The notes beneath the pieces were generated by a model. The model worked only from the letters and a program-made list of their open reading frames with translations, did no database searches and was not told the DNA's origin. Of a DNA stretch of 13,088 bases, positions 12,229 through 13,088 are shown piece after piece. Location of the stretch: the NCBI GenBank assembly GCA_900556055.1, contig USNJ01000044.1, forward strand, positions 1-13,088. The letters are read 5' to 3'. Each line of letters starts with the position of its first letter. Position 1 is the stretch's first letter. The DNA comes from an uncultured Ruminococcus sp. GTDB lineage: Bacteria > Bacillota > Clostridia > Oscillospirales > Ruminococcaceae. Both the position numbers and the translations under genes were made by a program.

Positions 12229-13088
12229 ATGAAACAATGTTATGACAATCGTGAGCTTTCCTGGCTCAAATTCAATGAACGTGTTCTTGAGGAGGCGGAA
12301 AATACTGCTGTTCCTCTTGCTGAAAGGCTGTCATTTGCAGCTATATATCAGAGCAATCTCGATGAATTTTTTATGGTGCGTGTAGGTTCTCTGCACGACC
12401 AGTTTATAGTTGACCCCGATTTTAAGGAAAATAAGACGGGAATGCTCGTAGGTGAGCAGATACAGGCTATCTTAAAGCGTGTTGCGGAGCTGACTCCCCG
12501 AAAAGACAGGGCATATATGGACATCATGAAAAGCCTGGCGGAATACGGCTTCCAGCAGGTGGATTTCCGTTCGCTGTCGGCTGAGGAGGAGCAGTTTTTG
12601 CAGGCTTATTTCAATTCCGAGATACTCCCGCTCATTTCCCCGCAGGTCATCGACAAGCGTCATCCGTTCCCGTTCCTCAAAAACAAGGAGATATATGCCG
12701 CTGTCAGCATTGAATCGAAAAGCGACGGAAAGATAGGCATTATCCCCGCAAGCGGAAATTTCAGCAGACTGATATTTCTCCCAGGGACCGAGCGCCGCTT
12801 TATGCTGGTTGAGGAGCTTATCCTGCATTATGTGGGTCAGGTATTCCAGAATTATCATATTATCGACAAGACGCTTTTCAGAGTCACAAGAAATGCGGAT
12901 ATCAACGTGGAAGAGGCACTTGACCACGATCTTGATTTCCGTCAGGTGATGGAGGAGCTGCTCAAAAAGAGAAAGAAGCTCTCACCCGTAAGGCTGGAGC
13001 TTTCGAGAAATATCTCAAAATCGACGCTTGATTATCTCTGCGAAAATCTGGAGCTTACTCCAGAGCAGGTATTCAAGATAAAATCTCC
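12229..13088 (+). CDS. ppk1: Polyphosphate kinase 1, 3' end outside window
   Basis: The frame is open from an ATG at 12229 to the window edge, giving 286 residues of a protein normally about 700 long. PPK1 reversibly moves the gamma-phosphate of ATP onto polyphosphate. The N-terminal domain is clear: NRELSWLKFNERVLEEA (7-23) and the hallmark QSNLDEFFMVRVGSL (42-56). The start of the middle domain follows, with ILPLISPQVIDKRHPFPFLKNKEIY (132-156), VEELILHYVGQVFQNY (197-212) and FRVTRNADINVEE (219-231). The catalytic phospho-His region lies beyond the edge. The ribosome site is weak (GGCAGG, 8 bases upstream), but the start is fixed by homology to the conserved N-terminus. The promoter is divergent from the U32-like gene. 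Confidence 0.95.
   Translation, partial: MKQCYDNRELSWLKFNERVLEEAENTAVPLAERLSFAAIYQSNLDEFFMVRVGSLHDQFIVDPDFKENKTGMLVGEQIQAILKRVAELTPRKDRAYMDIMKSLAEYGFQQVDFRSLSAEEEQFLQAYFNSEILPLISPQVIDKRHPFPFLKNKEIYAAVSIESKSDGKIGIIPASGNFSRLIFLPGTERRFMLVEELILHYVGQVFQNYHIIDKTLFRVTRNADINVEEALDHDLDFRQVMEELLKKRKKLSPVRLELSRNISKSTLDYLCENLELTPEQVFKIKS

Noticed and set aside
12472..12927. 151-codon minus-strand frame
   Set aside because: Lies inside the polyphosphate kinase reading frame, which is conserved on the plus strand.
1..13088. Mobile elements, CRISPR, tRNA or rRNA genes
   Set aside because: No transposase or integrase frame, no regularly spaced repeats, no long terminal repeats and no cloverleaf or rRNA-like stretch was seen.

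Overview
The window looks like chromosomal DNA of a low-to-moderate-GC Firmicute of the Clostridia, most likely a Ruminococcus. Three things point there: a short GH130 mannan phosphorylase of the Ruminococcus albus RaMP2 kind, an archaeal/eukaryote-type prolyl-tRNA synthetase paired with a free-standing PrdX/YbaK editing protein, and BlaI/M56 and DUF2975/XRE cassettes typical of that group. The genus is an inference. I see no phage, transposon, CRISPR or RNA gene.

Layout. (1) 1-1290, minus: a three-gene cassette of a DUF2975 membrane protein, a small XRE regulator and a multi-pass membrane protein cut by the window edge. (2) 1322-2776, minus: two tiny membrane proteins (81 and 48 aa) and an orphan PstS-like binding protein, with their own promoter and terminator and no phosphate permease genes beside them. 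(3) 2778-5428: a GH130 mannooligosaccharide phosphorylase (minus) divergent from a LacI-family regulator (plus) across a 506-bp AT-rich region full of short palindromes. (4) 5439-7624, plus: a BlaI-type repressor and an M56 membrane peptidase fused to a C-terminal M23 (LytM-like) domain, with two matching operators over the promoter. (5) 7597-9464, minus: a DUF4303-like protein, a lipoprotein and a prolyl-tRNA editing protein, directly downstream of (6) prolyl-tRNA synthetase, 9533-10978. (7) 11097-12072, minus: a U32-like protein with a possible Fe-S cluster, divergent from (8) polyphosphate kinase, plus, running off the right edge.

How the genes work together. The clearest links are mannan catabolism with its likely regulator (3), an envelope-sensing repressor/protease pair in which an M23 fold replaces the usual penicillin-binding sensor (4), and proofreading of prolyl-tRNA charging, where the synthetase lacks an internal editing domain and the editing enzyme lies three genes downstream (5-6). 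The eight promoters I could place all share a 17-bp spacer and a TGn extended -10, and most transcription units end in clear hairpin terminators. The best candidate for an undescribed system is the BlaI/M56-M23 pair, where the M23 domain keeps its zinc ligands but has Asn in place of a catalytic His.
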